The notes below the pieces were generated by a model that was given only the letters and a program-made list of their open reading frames with translations, did not search any database and was not told the DNA's origin. A DNA stretch of 64,000 nucleotides from Locusta migratoria. Taxonomy: Eukaryota > Arthropoda > Insecta > Orthoptera > Acrididae. This document shows, piece after piece, positions 1 to 12,900 of this stretch (the stretch's first letter is position 1; every line of letters begins with the position of its first letter). Both the position numbers and the translations under genes were made by a program. The DNA lies in contig CM048751.1 in the NCBI GenBank assembly GCA_026315105.1, positions 341,914,649 to 341,978,648 of the forward strand, given 5' to 3'.

Positions 1-640
1 GCACTTACCTTTGAAATGTTTTGGCAGACCCATCAGAAGTCACAGGGTGACATGTCAGAGATGCTCAAGCTGCTCCCACCTGAACTTGGCCAGTATACTT
101 TGTGTGACCCTGGAGACGAGTGGGCATGCATCATCATGATTGAATCATTTCTCTGTGAGCAGCCCAGGCCATTTGCTTTTGATGGATTTGCGTAGGCTAT
201 GTAATGTGTCACTAATGGTTTTTCTGTGATTGCGGGATTCAACAAGTAAGGGACCTCTGATGGTAAAAGACTGAGCATCACCTAGCCTGCTTAGGGCACA
301 GCCTTAAATTTTTTTTAGGGGGAGGTGATGTTGCATGTTGGGTGCCCCTATATGCTACACGATATTATCCCAAAGCAGCATAATCAAATTTCACCTGGTT
401 TGGTTGTTGAGACCGTTTGTACCTTTGATTTGAACACTCCTCGTAATATGAAGATTTGGCGGTGGGATGAGAGCAGGAAAATGAAAATGCAATTTTCAGT
501 TTTAACTAAACATTAATTTATTTAACAAGCCACTGTTGTCCAAAACAAAGATTCTTTGGTATTCAAGATACACACACTAACAGGGAACAGTTTTTCTTTC
601 CACATCTGACTTGTCCAAAAGGAGATTCTGCCCAATAGCA
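1..640. other. Downstream flank of Bap, unidentified; possible minus-strand splice donor near position 8
   Basis: A minus-strand open stretch (281 to about 33, extending to the left edge if a stop is skipped) ends near TTTCAAAG|gtaagt at 14-3, a good donor consensus. The encoded residues are rich in Ser/His and I do not recognise them. It could be an exon of another gene or a decayed transposase. Confidence 0.25.
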
Positions 641-679
641 TAAACATAATTTCAATTGTATTTTAACATATTACAGATT

Positions 680-685
680 TTTATT
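680..685 (-). promoter_or_regulatory. Candidate Bap polyadenylation signal AATAAA
   Basis: Reading minus, AATAAA lies about 220 bases after the stop codon. A second AATAAA is at 522-517. Either would give a short 3' UTR. Nothing in the sequence says which is used. Confidence 0.4.
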
Positions 686-902
686 TTCACAGATGCAGAC
701 AAATTAAGGTTCATATTTTATATGAATTCCTTCACATAAATAATCTTTCTCCATGTATATTATATATATATATATATATAAATAAATGTAGTTTTAAATT
801 GTAATGCTACTTACTACATATGTAACCGAGTATTACAAATTTCAACTGTTTACTGTAATATATTTTTCATATCTATACTCTCAACATCTATCAAATGGAA
901 TG

Positions 903-977
903 TTAACTGTGGAGGATAGCATCATAAGCTTGGAAAACACCAGGTGCAACATCAAGAGCTCTAGACTTCAGTGACAA
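903..977 (-). CDS. Bap: Bap terminal coding exon with stop codon
   Basis: Acceptor ttacag, then LSLKSRALDVAPGVFQAYDA ILHS and TAA at 905-903. The human protein ends LSLKCRAPEVSQHVYQAYET ILKN, so length and register agree. The exon is only 75 coding bases and follows a 5.6-kb intron. The 3' UTR continues leftward. Confidence 0.93.
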   Translation of the reverse strand: MSLKSRALDVAPGVFQAYDAILHS

Positions 978-3900
978 CTGTAACAGAAAAATAAGTAATA
1001 AAATGAGTTTAAAACTGCAGACAAATCACCATGTAATATATTCAACACTGGAGTGAAATTGCCAGTCTTAATACACAGATATGAGGGAAAATACTGTCCC
1101 AATTGTTTTATGTATATAAATAATTTTATAAAACTATACCTCATTTTTCAAAAATATTGCATTTAAAATTCAATGGAAATAAAATGTGTGAGGTCTTGTT
1201 TTTAAGGATGGATGAAGTCATATCATGGTGAGGTGGCAAATTATCACAAACTATTGAATTTACCCAAATCTAAGCCGCACTTTAAAAATAAGACTAGAAA
1301 TCAACATTTGAGGAAGTTGGAGGCTGCACTTCACAAGTGCATGAATATTGATTCATTGGAAAATTAGATAGTAATTGATAGATGAAAAGATAGCTACATA
1401 CTTTGGTTTGAATCCTAACCTTAACGGATGAGCTTCAGCAAGATTATTTAGGTGAAAATCCTTTAAGTGTTTTTAGTTTTGGCTTTGTGTTAACTTTTGC
1501 AAAGAATCACGGTAGCATACACTACCAATCATGAGACATTGTAGATGGCCAGTGACCCCTTCCAAATTACTACTACTACTACTACTACTACTACTAATAA
1601 TAATAATAATAATAATACACAGTTACTTCAATTTTGGCACTATAAACACACTCCATTTTTTTCCTCTCACTGCTTAAGTTAAAAGCATAGAAAAACATGT
1701 GAATAATTCTGAGAGGCAAAATTCTGTATTTTAAAGCTTCAACCAAAATACATACTTTAGTTGAAGCTTTAAAATACAGAATTTTTCCTCGCAGAATACA
1801 TATTTTAAAATCTTGACATATTCACAGTTATCAACTTGTACAAAAAGCTTAAAGCCTTGTGCATTGTTTGTCCTGATATAAATAAATTTATTTTTGTTGC
1901 TATGACTATTTGAAAGGCTGCTGTATTCGAGGATGAGCTATACTGAATTTCACTTTCGTTCATTAAATCTTTTACTAAAAATGTTGGTTTGAAGCCTAAT
2001 TACAACATTTCAAAAGACTAAATTTAGACACTTCATTATATGTAGTATTAAAACAAAAAATGTTAGATAAAATATTTTAAAATAATAATGGGGGTACCTC
2101 CCTGCCCCTTGAGACACAGTCTCATCAGAAGCACTAACAAAATAGGCAAATAAACACATACAGAGGTCATTTAATTTTTGTAAGTTAACATACCGTAAGT
2201 GAAAATGAGTAAGTTATAGAATATCAAGTTAAAACAACAATTTATAGAAAATAGAATTTTATAGTATAAACACATGTGTAATAATAATCAAGACTAAATC
2301 TCACCAAATCCAGACTTTGTGTATTAAGATCTTCATAATCATGATCGTCATATTCAGTCATTTCACAGATTAACATATTAAGGCAAAACCTTAGTTATAC
2401 TAAATATTTTGAAAAACTACTTGGAAAAATGCACTATATGACTTTTCACATTTGATACCGAAGCTACACTCAAATTAGTTTACCAAATTCACTAAACAGT
2501 CCACAATTTAAAGAATATCTGAAGAAAATATCGAAAAATATAATCATACTATTTAAAAAAAAAAAAAAAAAACTGCACTCAAAGAAACAATACGGAACTA
2601 AATATGAGGGTGCAGTTACAAAATTATATAAGGTATTTATTTATGTATTATCAGCTTTGGTTACAATGCAATATTCACAAACCTTCCTCTTCAACTTTAT
2701 GTTCATCCTATTCATCACAAAATGAACTTGACAATAGTTCAACATGAACTAGATGATGGTACACCTGTTGAAGATGTATTCAAATACAAACAGGTAGCTC
2801 TTAGCATCAGCTTGCTTCTGAGAAGAAAATTTATGTTCATAACATTTTCCAGTACTTGCTTGATTAATTTTTTCAACAAATAAAGCATTTAGTGTTTCAA
2901 GACCTAGATTAGGCCTAAATTCAGTTTGATTTTTATGGATCACACTGAAGATTCTTTCTACCTTAGCATTACTGTGAGGGACGAGGAAAACAGCTAGCAT
3001 TAACTTTGACAAAGCTGGATACTTCAGTTCTCCACTGACGTCCAAAATTTTGGAAATAATGTCCCAAATTTAATCAATGCTCCGGTTTATATGCCTCAAA
3101 ATTATCAATTTGATATAACGAAAATTCTAACTACAGATTCTCTTTCTTTCTTGCTAATAACATGAGGAAAGTGTTTCATCAATATCTCAACTGAAGCATA
3201 CAAAACTTGCTGAAGTGGTAGACATTTCCCTACAAAAGCATGTTTCAGAAATTCTTCGAACTGGAAAATTTGAACGGATGTATTCACACATTTTCGTAGA
3301 ACAACTTCTTACTTCACGTAAAACATCTGGAGCTGCTCTGAGCTGATAGGCACTTCCTTCAAGTAAGCTTTTCTTTTCGCTCCAATAACCAACTATTTTG
3401 TTCTTTTGGTTCTCCTGTCTCAAAAAGTCAATTTCTAAGATGGAAGTGTAAGTAGCTGGAACAGCTGCAGGTTTAACAAATCTTACAATTACATTTGTAA
3501 ACAGGGAATTTAACTTTCGGTTTACACGGTGTATTTGAGGTCTTTCTTGTTGTGAAAAGTGGTAATAGGGAACTTAAAAACAGAAGCTATAGCTTTGTGA
3601 AGGGGTTGTTAAATTGTGATCTTAGACCTTAGTTTCAACAGTTTTGTGTTCTTTTCATCTGTTTGGTTTTTTTTTTTTTTTTTTTTTTTTTTCTACAGAA
3701 GGCTGTCTTCAAGGCATTCTACTATTCAATGCACTGTTCAACACACTGGAGGAGAGAAAGCCATCTAGTGGAGTCAAATTCAATATTTTAAGGGGCTTTT
3801 CCCCAAACACTTGTTGGCATAATTTAAACACATTCTGCCTCTGAACTTTTTCACAAGAAAAGGAACATCTACTAAAAATAGGTCAACAAGAATTCCTTTG

Positions 3901-6900
3901 AAACAAAATAACCTTTTCTGCACAGCTAAATGAAGTAGATGATAAACACAGCCTTTAACATTGAGAGCCTGCTGAGCTTACTTTATGAAAGAGTTAACTC
4001 CTTTTAAGTGGCCAACCCTTGTACTTGCATTACCACAACTGGAGAACAGGCAATTTTTCCATTGAAAATTGCCTTTTTCAACTCTGTATCTATTATTCAG
4101 ACAATTCCTTCTCCCGTCTTATCCCTTCATTCTAGAAGACATGTAAGAACAATGCTTACTTTTCCCAGAGCAATGTCAAAATTCAAGACTACAATTGGAT
4201 ATTGCTTCACGGCATTAAAATCAGTACTGCCATCCATAGCTAATGAAAAGGGAGAAGCTTTTATTTTATCAGCTAATTAATTTCGCGTCGAGCACAAACT
4301 TTTTATCACAGCGCCTGCTTTGGTTTGTGAACAGCCGTATTATTCTAATAATGGCCCGGCATGTGAGCTACTAGCAATAGACAAATTATGCTCTATAATA
4401 AATGATGTTAACAACATTTCTGCAGTCATCACAGCTAAATCTCCATCACACTTTTAAAAAGAAATGTTTTCACTGTAGTGTTTGAGGAACTAAGCATTTT
4501 TATATAATGTGACATCTGCAGTCATCCTTTCCTCCATGACGCACCAAAAAATCTCTAGGACAAACGATACAAACCACATGTCTCAAAGATTGACAATTGT
4601 ACAAGACATGGCCACTTGTCAGTATATTCCTTGTTGTATTTTTGTGCTTTTAACGCACAACAACTTATTTTATAAAACACTACTATCTCTTTCCTCTTCA
4701 GATCTTTCCACTGGTGCTTTCCAAAACTGCTTCATGTTTAAAAAAACAACCTGAACTCTATTCACTATAATGAAGTGCAGTTTTCATTCAGCATGCGAAG
4801 CAAAACTACAATGAACCTTAGTTTCATTATTGAACGTAGTCAGTGTTGCCAAAAGGTCGTCATATAATCCCACTGTACCCACACCACTGAAACATTACAC
4901 TAGAAAGTTTGTTACATCCCGTTAAGGTGGCTACACTGTCATAGCGATGTTTCAACATCATCATTTGAGGATAGATAATACCAGTGTGTATAACATTCAT
5001 TTTCAATTGCCACCACACTCAGTACAAACTCATGGCCGACAATGAAGTTATAAGCATAACGAAGAACACGGTTATGACAGAAATCAAACACTGAAAGGAG
5101 CACCTGAAAATGCCTGCTCCTTTGACATTCATATTTCAAGAAGTAAATAATCACAGAACCTTCTCACTATCTTTTAAAACAAAAATGATGTATTAAACAC
5201 AAAGGGCACAAAGCTTTTCACTCGGTGACAATGGCACAATTCCACCTTGACTAATGTTTGTTACTAGGAAAATTTAGTGTTTCTGTGAAGTTTTTGAAGC
5301 TTCCGAATTTATAAAACTTGAAGATCACAGCAAAACAAAGCACATCCCACAAACAAACACGCACTAAGCCAACACCATCTAGATGGTGTTGGCACGGCAT
5401 GAGCTATTCTCAACAAACGTTGCTGGCAACACTGAAGCCCTGACGTCACAGCGCTTCATGACTGGCAGGGATTTATGCTCCGTGACTGGCTCCATGTCAC
5501 ACACCTTGTGCCTGGCGCTGTGCTAGCTTGACGTGCAACGCAGCTGTTTAGTACAAAGTTTCACCAGCTCACGTGTAATTTCACTTATGGAATATTCTGT
5601 TGTGATGCATTACAAATGATAAAGAAATAAGATTGAGAAATAAGGCGGCACTGTTTTCCCATTTGCTTCCTCTAACCATACTTTGAGAACGAGTATCCAT
5701 ACCTCCATATTTCAGAAGGTGTATCCATATAAAATGCAAACATTCTGGAGTGGTTGCTATCTCGGACGTTATATGGCGCCATTGAGCAGGCTATGTTTCC
5801 TATGCCGTACCCGACACCTTTCTCAAACTGTTTACTACTATGAAACTTCCTGGCAGATTAAAATTGTGAGCCAGAACCGGGACTCGAACCTGGGACCTTT
5901 GCCTTTCGAGGGCAAGTGTTCTATCGACTGATCTATCCTGACACGACTCACGATGCTGCCTCACAACTTTACTTCCACCAATACCTTGTCTCCTCCTTCC
6001 AGATTCGAGTCCCAGTTCTGGCACACAATTTTTATCTACCCTGCAGAGTGAAAGTTTCATTCTGTTTACTACTAATTTAGACATTTTACAATAATTTATT
6101 AATGAAATTTTCAAATTATTTTCTCTCCTTTTCCTTGATATAATATTCTGAAATTCTTGCTATTTGTACTCATAAATAAAGACAATACATTTTTGTGAAT
6201 GCGTTGTAGCCCAATGCTCCCCCGTTTCCTTGAAGTGATGGTAGCCAAGCTACCCACAATGAATTCTGTGAAGTCCTGCAGTGTTCTTTATAATCTTTGG
6301 TTAGATGGTTGGGCCAAGAGTAACAAAGATCATAATGCCATATGGCATCACTGGGCTGGAAAGGGTTAAGAACTTCCACTTGCTTTAAACACAATTTTAA
6401 ACCATAATTGGTTTTTTGAATCTCAAAAATGAGGGAGTGCAGCTTAAATTCAGGTAAATATGGTAAAACCCTAACTTATGTTCAGTCCATTACCACACCT
6501 TCAATGCATGTAATTGTGTGAGACTGGAATGTCTTTTTCAAGTAAGCCTTCTTGCATTTTATGTCCCATGCCTATTTCCACCGTAATTAGAAATATATAT
6601 GTGAAAATGAATTGTTGGTACTTACAGTGATGTTAGGATTTCCCGGTTGAATCTTAAGTTCATTTAGAACCCATATCCCATTAGTCAGCTTTAGAGACTG
6701 GTACAGCATGTCCTGACCTTCTACATTTCGCTTTGCTATTGTAAAAACATTGTTTTGTTGCATTTTTTGCACCACAGCATCTGAGAATGAAACATAAATT
6801 TTACATAACATTAATTCTCTGCAGGTGGTTTGGATAACTATTCCACCAAACATTAAATAGCTTAATATTTCTAGCTTACCAGCATTGCACTGCACATTTG

Positions 6901-9900
6901 TAAGATTATATTGAACTTCATTCTGAGCTGGAATATCTTTCCAAGTTGCAAGAAACACACGCTTGTCCATTTGACCATCTTCCGTGAAGAAGACATTCAT
7001 TGGTACCAAACAGGCAAAATAGAAAACATCTATGTTGTTCTTTATAGCAACCTGGCAATAAAAGAAATTGTAATATGAGAAGTGACACTTCATGTAACAG
7101 CAGAAACTTCAGAAATGGAGGAAAAGTTAACACTAATTTATCATGCAATTAAACTGCTTAATAAGCAACTTTTATAATGTAATGAGATATTTAGATTTTG
7201 TTTTTAAATATGTAGAAGACATTAATAGAAACAAAATATGAAACTTGTTAAATTTATAAAGAATGGAAATTTGGCTCAGAACAGCTGAAGATTTGAAGGT
7301 CTATCTTTAATCATCCATCTGTACACATTTAGTTATATGAATCAGAGGCCTGTTAAATTAGGCTGTGGTGAATAAACAATGCACTATTGTCAATTTCACC
7401 TATTTAGTCCCTATAATGGAGTAACACCACAATGTAAATTGTGAAATTATTTACTCACAAGCTTTTCATAACATTTTTATTTAATAAAGATTGTTTGACT
7501 TATCCAAAGCAACAAACGGTTGCAAAAACTTTAATGTTTGTGTGTGTTTTTTATTTGTGTCTATTGGCGAGTCTGTGCTTGGGGTAAGTCAATCTTTATT
7601 TTTATTCATATTTTTCCCACCAGGAAAGTCTGGTTCTATAATATTGTTATTTAATCATATTTTTAACTTGTTATACAAATTTTGGTGTAAGTGAACACAA
7701 ATTTAGCAGTTTTAATTTCTTTCCTGCTGCATATTTGAAAGGGGCTTGTTTTGGAGCTATAAACTTCAAACTTTGAAATTATAAAGAAGCACGTAAAACC
7801 AATCAACTTTTTGGTAAATGGGGTATTACATAACAATTCTCTAGGAACTGAGTAGGTCTAGTGGGGCTACAATCCAGTGGTGCAATTTAAGAATCAGCAG
7901 ACCTTATCCATGCACAGAAATAGGCTGCTGTTCTCCACAACTGTGAATTCGCACATGCAATATTGTCAAACATGTGGCCTGTTGCCTAGTAAGCAGATGG
8001 CCTGCCATGGGCCTTAACTTGTTCTGTATGTAATATTAATAATAATTATGCATGTAAGGCAGAAATGACATCCTGTGGTATATCCATGTTGGATTCACCA
8101 GGTTTCAAGGTTCATCTATGGTGGTTGGTATTTGGTTGTAGTATTGCACCCGTCTCAGAATATCCCACACATTTTCAAATGGCGATAAGCCTGGCGAACT
8201 GCCAGGCTAGGGTAAAAGTTTAACATTCTGTAACACCAAAAAGACATGTACATGTAACAACAGGAAGTTGTTCACTGCCTTGCTCACAATAGTGCCTCTA
8301 GTGTCGCACAGAGAGGCTATGACCATGGGCTGTAGGATATCATTCACATAGGTCACTCTGGGCACAGAACTGGTTGTAGCAATAGCACCTCACACTTTAA
8401 GGCCCTGAGGCTCCACTGTTCGTGGCAAACCAAAATGCAGTCTCTTTTTCAAACAGAACCTGGATTCATCCAAGGTAATGGATGTCATTCCTGTTCCCAG
8501 TGACTATTACTTAAGCTTTGCTATCTAGCATGTTTCTGCACATTAGTCGAAGGTAGGCAGAGAAGTGGACAATGTGTGTAACCACAGTGTGGTGACCAAT
8601 TGCAACACCTGATATTGTACAGTATGTTCCACTGTTGCACCAAAGGCAAAGATGAATCTACTATCGAGCTATGCTATTTGGTTGAGGTGTTTATCATCTT
8701 TGGGAATGATCTGTACAGTGTGACTTGACCCGCCTCTGTGTTCTACAACATTCTACACATAGCTGTTGCTCTGCTGTAACACTTAGTCCCACATGAGCAG
8801 CAATTTCCTAGATGGATTCATCACATTCTTTCACCCCAATTAAGTGCCCTTTTCCAAACTGACTAACATGACTAAGATTCGTGCACATGTCAGAGGCATA
8901 CTGCACTGTCTATGCAAGTCACACTGATCCATTACATCCAGGAGAGCTGCAGGAACAGTTTACTAGTGTGCCACGATATCAACTTTGGCTTGTACCTACA
9001 GAAATCTCATGGTTCAAATGCTGATCATTTCTGTAGAATACATTAATATTCATGTCCTGTGAACATAACTTCCCGTCCCTAATATTTCCAAGCTCAGTCT
9101 GACTGCCCTGCTGCAGCTTGCCAAGTCAAATTTATTAAATTGTTTTAACATTTTATTTCATTAACAATATGATAAGGATAGACTGTCCTAGGGGTCATGT
9201 ATGAGAGCTGTACATTTGTGTGCATTTTATAATTCAGGAGGAGGACTGTCTTAAGTTTTCCTTCAGTATGCGACAATGCCTCCTCTGTGTGGCACGTAGA
9301 AATTTCATCTTCATATTATTTGCATGAACACACACATATTTAATGTGAAAGTATGACTTAAGAAGAAATCTAACATAGCGCTACAGTTTCACAAATAACT
9401 ACCACAAGCACCAATTCGCACCTCAAATATGTCCTGTATTTATCTTTCATATGTGGTATCAAAGGAGTTCAGCTGAACTGTAAAAGCTGCACCACAGAAC
9501 AGTTTAATGACAATTTTAGGCTTGTCTGAGGTCAGTCACGCATTTTCTATTTGAAAAGTAGTGCCAAAATTTTATGCACCATCGACTAAGAAGTTCTACT
9601 AAGTAACATTCATTGTTTTTTGGATACAATTTACTGTTTATTTTTATACCTGCAGATTGTTGAGTGGTTCCATACGCTGCACAGCTCCTGTAGTAGCTAA
9701 TGGAAGGGAGCTTTCATGGGACATCCCTGGTGGCAATGGCGTCATTACCTGCAATTGTGCGCTTGGCGTTAGCCCGAAGCTGTAACAAACCAGATGCCAT
9801 TCTTGAAAAATAAGTTAAAGAATTTTTAGACTAAAATCAATCATACAAGGTAAAAAATCTCAAATTTTAGTTTTTATCATAACTCATAAACTGATACTGA

Positions 9901-12900
9901 CAGCTGAGCAACTAATAAAATTTACACTGACAACATTTAATGGGCCACAATGTTCCTGCGTCTTTTAGTGTAACTATTTCTAATCACTGTCATCAACAGG
10001 ACACTAAAGAAAGATGAACTAGTTAGATTAATCTTAAATATTGTAATCCTTGCTTGCATTTTCCTATGAAGAATCTGCATTTGTAAGAAAATTAACTGTG
10101 TGCTACGTCTTGCGAGCAACCCTTGTGGTTTCAACCAAGATGACACTGTTTGTTGAAACTTGTGGCAACTTTATACTAGCACAGCAGCCCTCAGCTGCTA
10201 GAGACTGTCTAGTATCATGTGAAGCACAGATGCTTCTGATGTAGCTTCACCACTTAATCAAGGTGTGGAATTCCTGTATTACATAAAATGTGGATGCAGC
10301 CGACTGTCAATTCTGTAATTATGAATGTCAGGTTTCCCATCAGTCGTGAAGGCAGGTTCCAAATTATTTCTAAATTTCGTTGGTGAAGAGCCAAGCATTA
10401 AGCACTTGATCCTGTCTGAGACTTGTCCATGGTAGGTGTTGATATAATGCAGCAATTTTACTTCTAGCTCACAGTTATTACTTTTTTTTTAAAAAAAGTT
10501 ATTGCAGCCAATTTATAACATTCATATTTTATTTCACTATATTGATTAACTAAAACCAATAAAACTTGTACAGAATATACTGCAAGGCACAGTTTCATAA
10601 CATTTAATGAACAAAATTGGGCACTGATTTAACTCAAACAATAAGAACAGTGCCCAGAAATGAGAATGTTTTGTAACTAGTTTCTATCTCAATGTGAAAT
10701 TAGATTATCACAATAAATGATTATAATGTTTGGACATGGTACCAAAGTTGGATTTACTACAGGAACTGAGCTCAAATCATGTACTTCATTAGTGGTTGTA
10801 ATGAACCTTCTAAGCCTGCTACTGATAAATATAATGTTCAAATGTTAAGCTTAAGGGACTTAACTACGGGGTCATCAGTCCCTAAACTTACAAACTACTT
10901 ATGAACTACCTACAACTAAGGACGGCACAAATATCCATGCCCGAGGGGGATTCGAACCCCCGACCGTAGTGACCGTGCAGACCGTGACTGTAGCGCCTCA
11001 GTCTCCTCGGCCACCGCGGCCGGCGATAAATATAATGTATATTTGTGATACTGAAATCTATGTTTTGTTGGTTCGGTCTGCTTAAACACCTGGCAGGAAC
11101 AGCAGATGCATAACAGATCCGAGTAAATGTGAGTGGAACTTGTGTACTGATGGTTGCATACAAATATAATTATGTAGATAGGTAGTTCAGCCATATTTAG
11201 GCTCGAGATTCTTTACAATATTTGTCTGGCAATGCCAATAGTGGTAAGATAGTGATCCAAGGCACTTCAAGATTTTTCGGAATGTTCCAAATTTTTGTTT
11301 ATTATTTAGTGTATTTTGTATTTCCGAAAGTAATTTTGATTCATTAATTGTGGAATTGAATTATAACGATATGATCACTGGCAATTGCACAGGCATTAAC
11401 TTTCTGCTATCTTCCCTGAATCAATTACTGATGAAAATTGATAGAAGTTGCCCATGAAGAAAACTATACAACTGGTCATAAGGCTATTGTTGCTAGGCAA
11501 ATGTAGGTTGGGTCTATGACAATTTTATGGGTATCTGAACCACATCCCAAACAATGAAATTGCAATCCCTCAAATTTCAAGAATTACTCCAAAACATTAC
11601 AGATACTGTAAGTGTTTTAGGCATAGACTATCAGGACGGTTAGCCATAAAATGCTAAATTCATGGCTGGCACATGATGCGTGCAGTTGCATGTGGCAGCA
11701 CATCTGCCAGGTGGCAACATAGTGGCAGGTTTGGCGCCGCTGTTCAGCCATCGAGTATGAAAGCTATTTTTGTCATGTATTGTCTAATTTTAAAAGCACT
11801 ATTGTAGGTATTTGAGTTTTGGCAGTTGGATGAAGGAATGAAGTGATCAGAATCAGTTGTATTGGTTTCCTTAAACATGGAAAAAGAGGTGTGTCACTAT
11901 TGTTACTTCAGATGTTGTAGATGAGTGCTTTTCAAATACAGAACAATTACTACTGAGCATGAATGTCAGTTAAGACATTGTCCTTTAAGACTGGATTACC
12001 CGCTTTGCGGATTATCCATGACCTCCTCCTCCAATATTAATTAAATTTACTTTTGCCTATGAGTGGGATTCTCTCTGTCAGAGAATTTTGGGCTACAATA
12101 CAAGTGTAGTAATTTATGGGCTGCTCTAACAATGAGTGCTGCACTACAGTATTTGTTGCAAAAGACAGTACATTATAGTGTGTCGACTATCCAATGAGGG
12201 CACAGGAGTCCCGACCAAGAGTCTCTGGAGATGCCGTAACACTGAATAAGTTAAGCCGGCAAATTGCGCATTCCGGCATTTGTTTGTGCCCAAAACGTTG
12301 GTCGAATTATGTGGTAAAGTAGTTCTGGTCGTTGAAATGTGCATTATATTTAAGTAAATACTCCAATTTGACTATCAATTTAGTGGAAATGTGTAGAAGG
12401 CAATATTCACACGTGATTTTAAGCTAAAAATCATGATTTTGGGCACAACAGCATGGCACCCTGGCTTCAACCAATGTCTGTTCCCAGCAAAGGTAACACC
12501 ATCTCCCCTTATTCTAACCTCCTTGGTCCCGACCCTTCCTACTGCCGCATGCCACTAGAACTTGCTACAGGCTGTGTCACAAGTATGTTACATCTCTGAA
12601 GCCCAACTTTTAAATTGACAGATGATCTCCAGTTTTTATTTTTTGCAAACATTTTAAGATAACTGCTGTACAGTATGTACTGTATACGATTGTGATTTTG
12701 CTAATTACAGAGCACTACTTCATGTTTCTAAGAACTGAACAACCCAGACAATATTTATCTTTTTTTTTTTTTTATTTACGCCAAATCTCACGCAGCACTG
12801 CACAGGACTACTCTGCTGGTTTACCAAATCCTTAAGAGTGATTGCGGCTACCGGTGGCCTAATCCGAGAAACCCCATTTCCCCCCACCAACAGACCTGCT

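Noticed and set aside
6781..6879. Continuous coding through the 99-bp Bap intron
   Set aside because: The stretch is open but has GT-AG borders, and its translation is absent from the beta-adaptin family; the joined exons match exactly without it.
10838..11034. tRNA gene
   Set aside because: A and B boxes are present but the cloverleaf is disrupted, and the unit is flanked by a target duplication, so it is a SINE.
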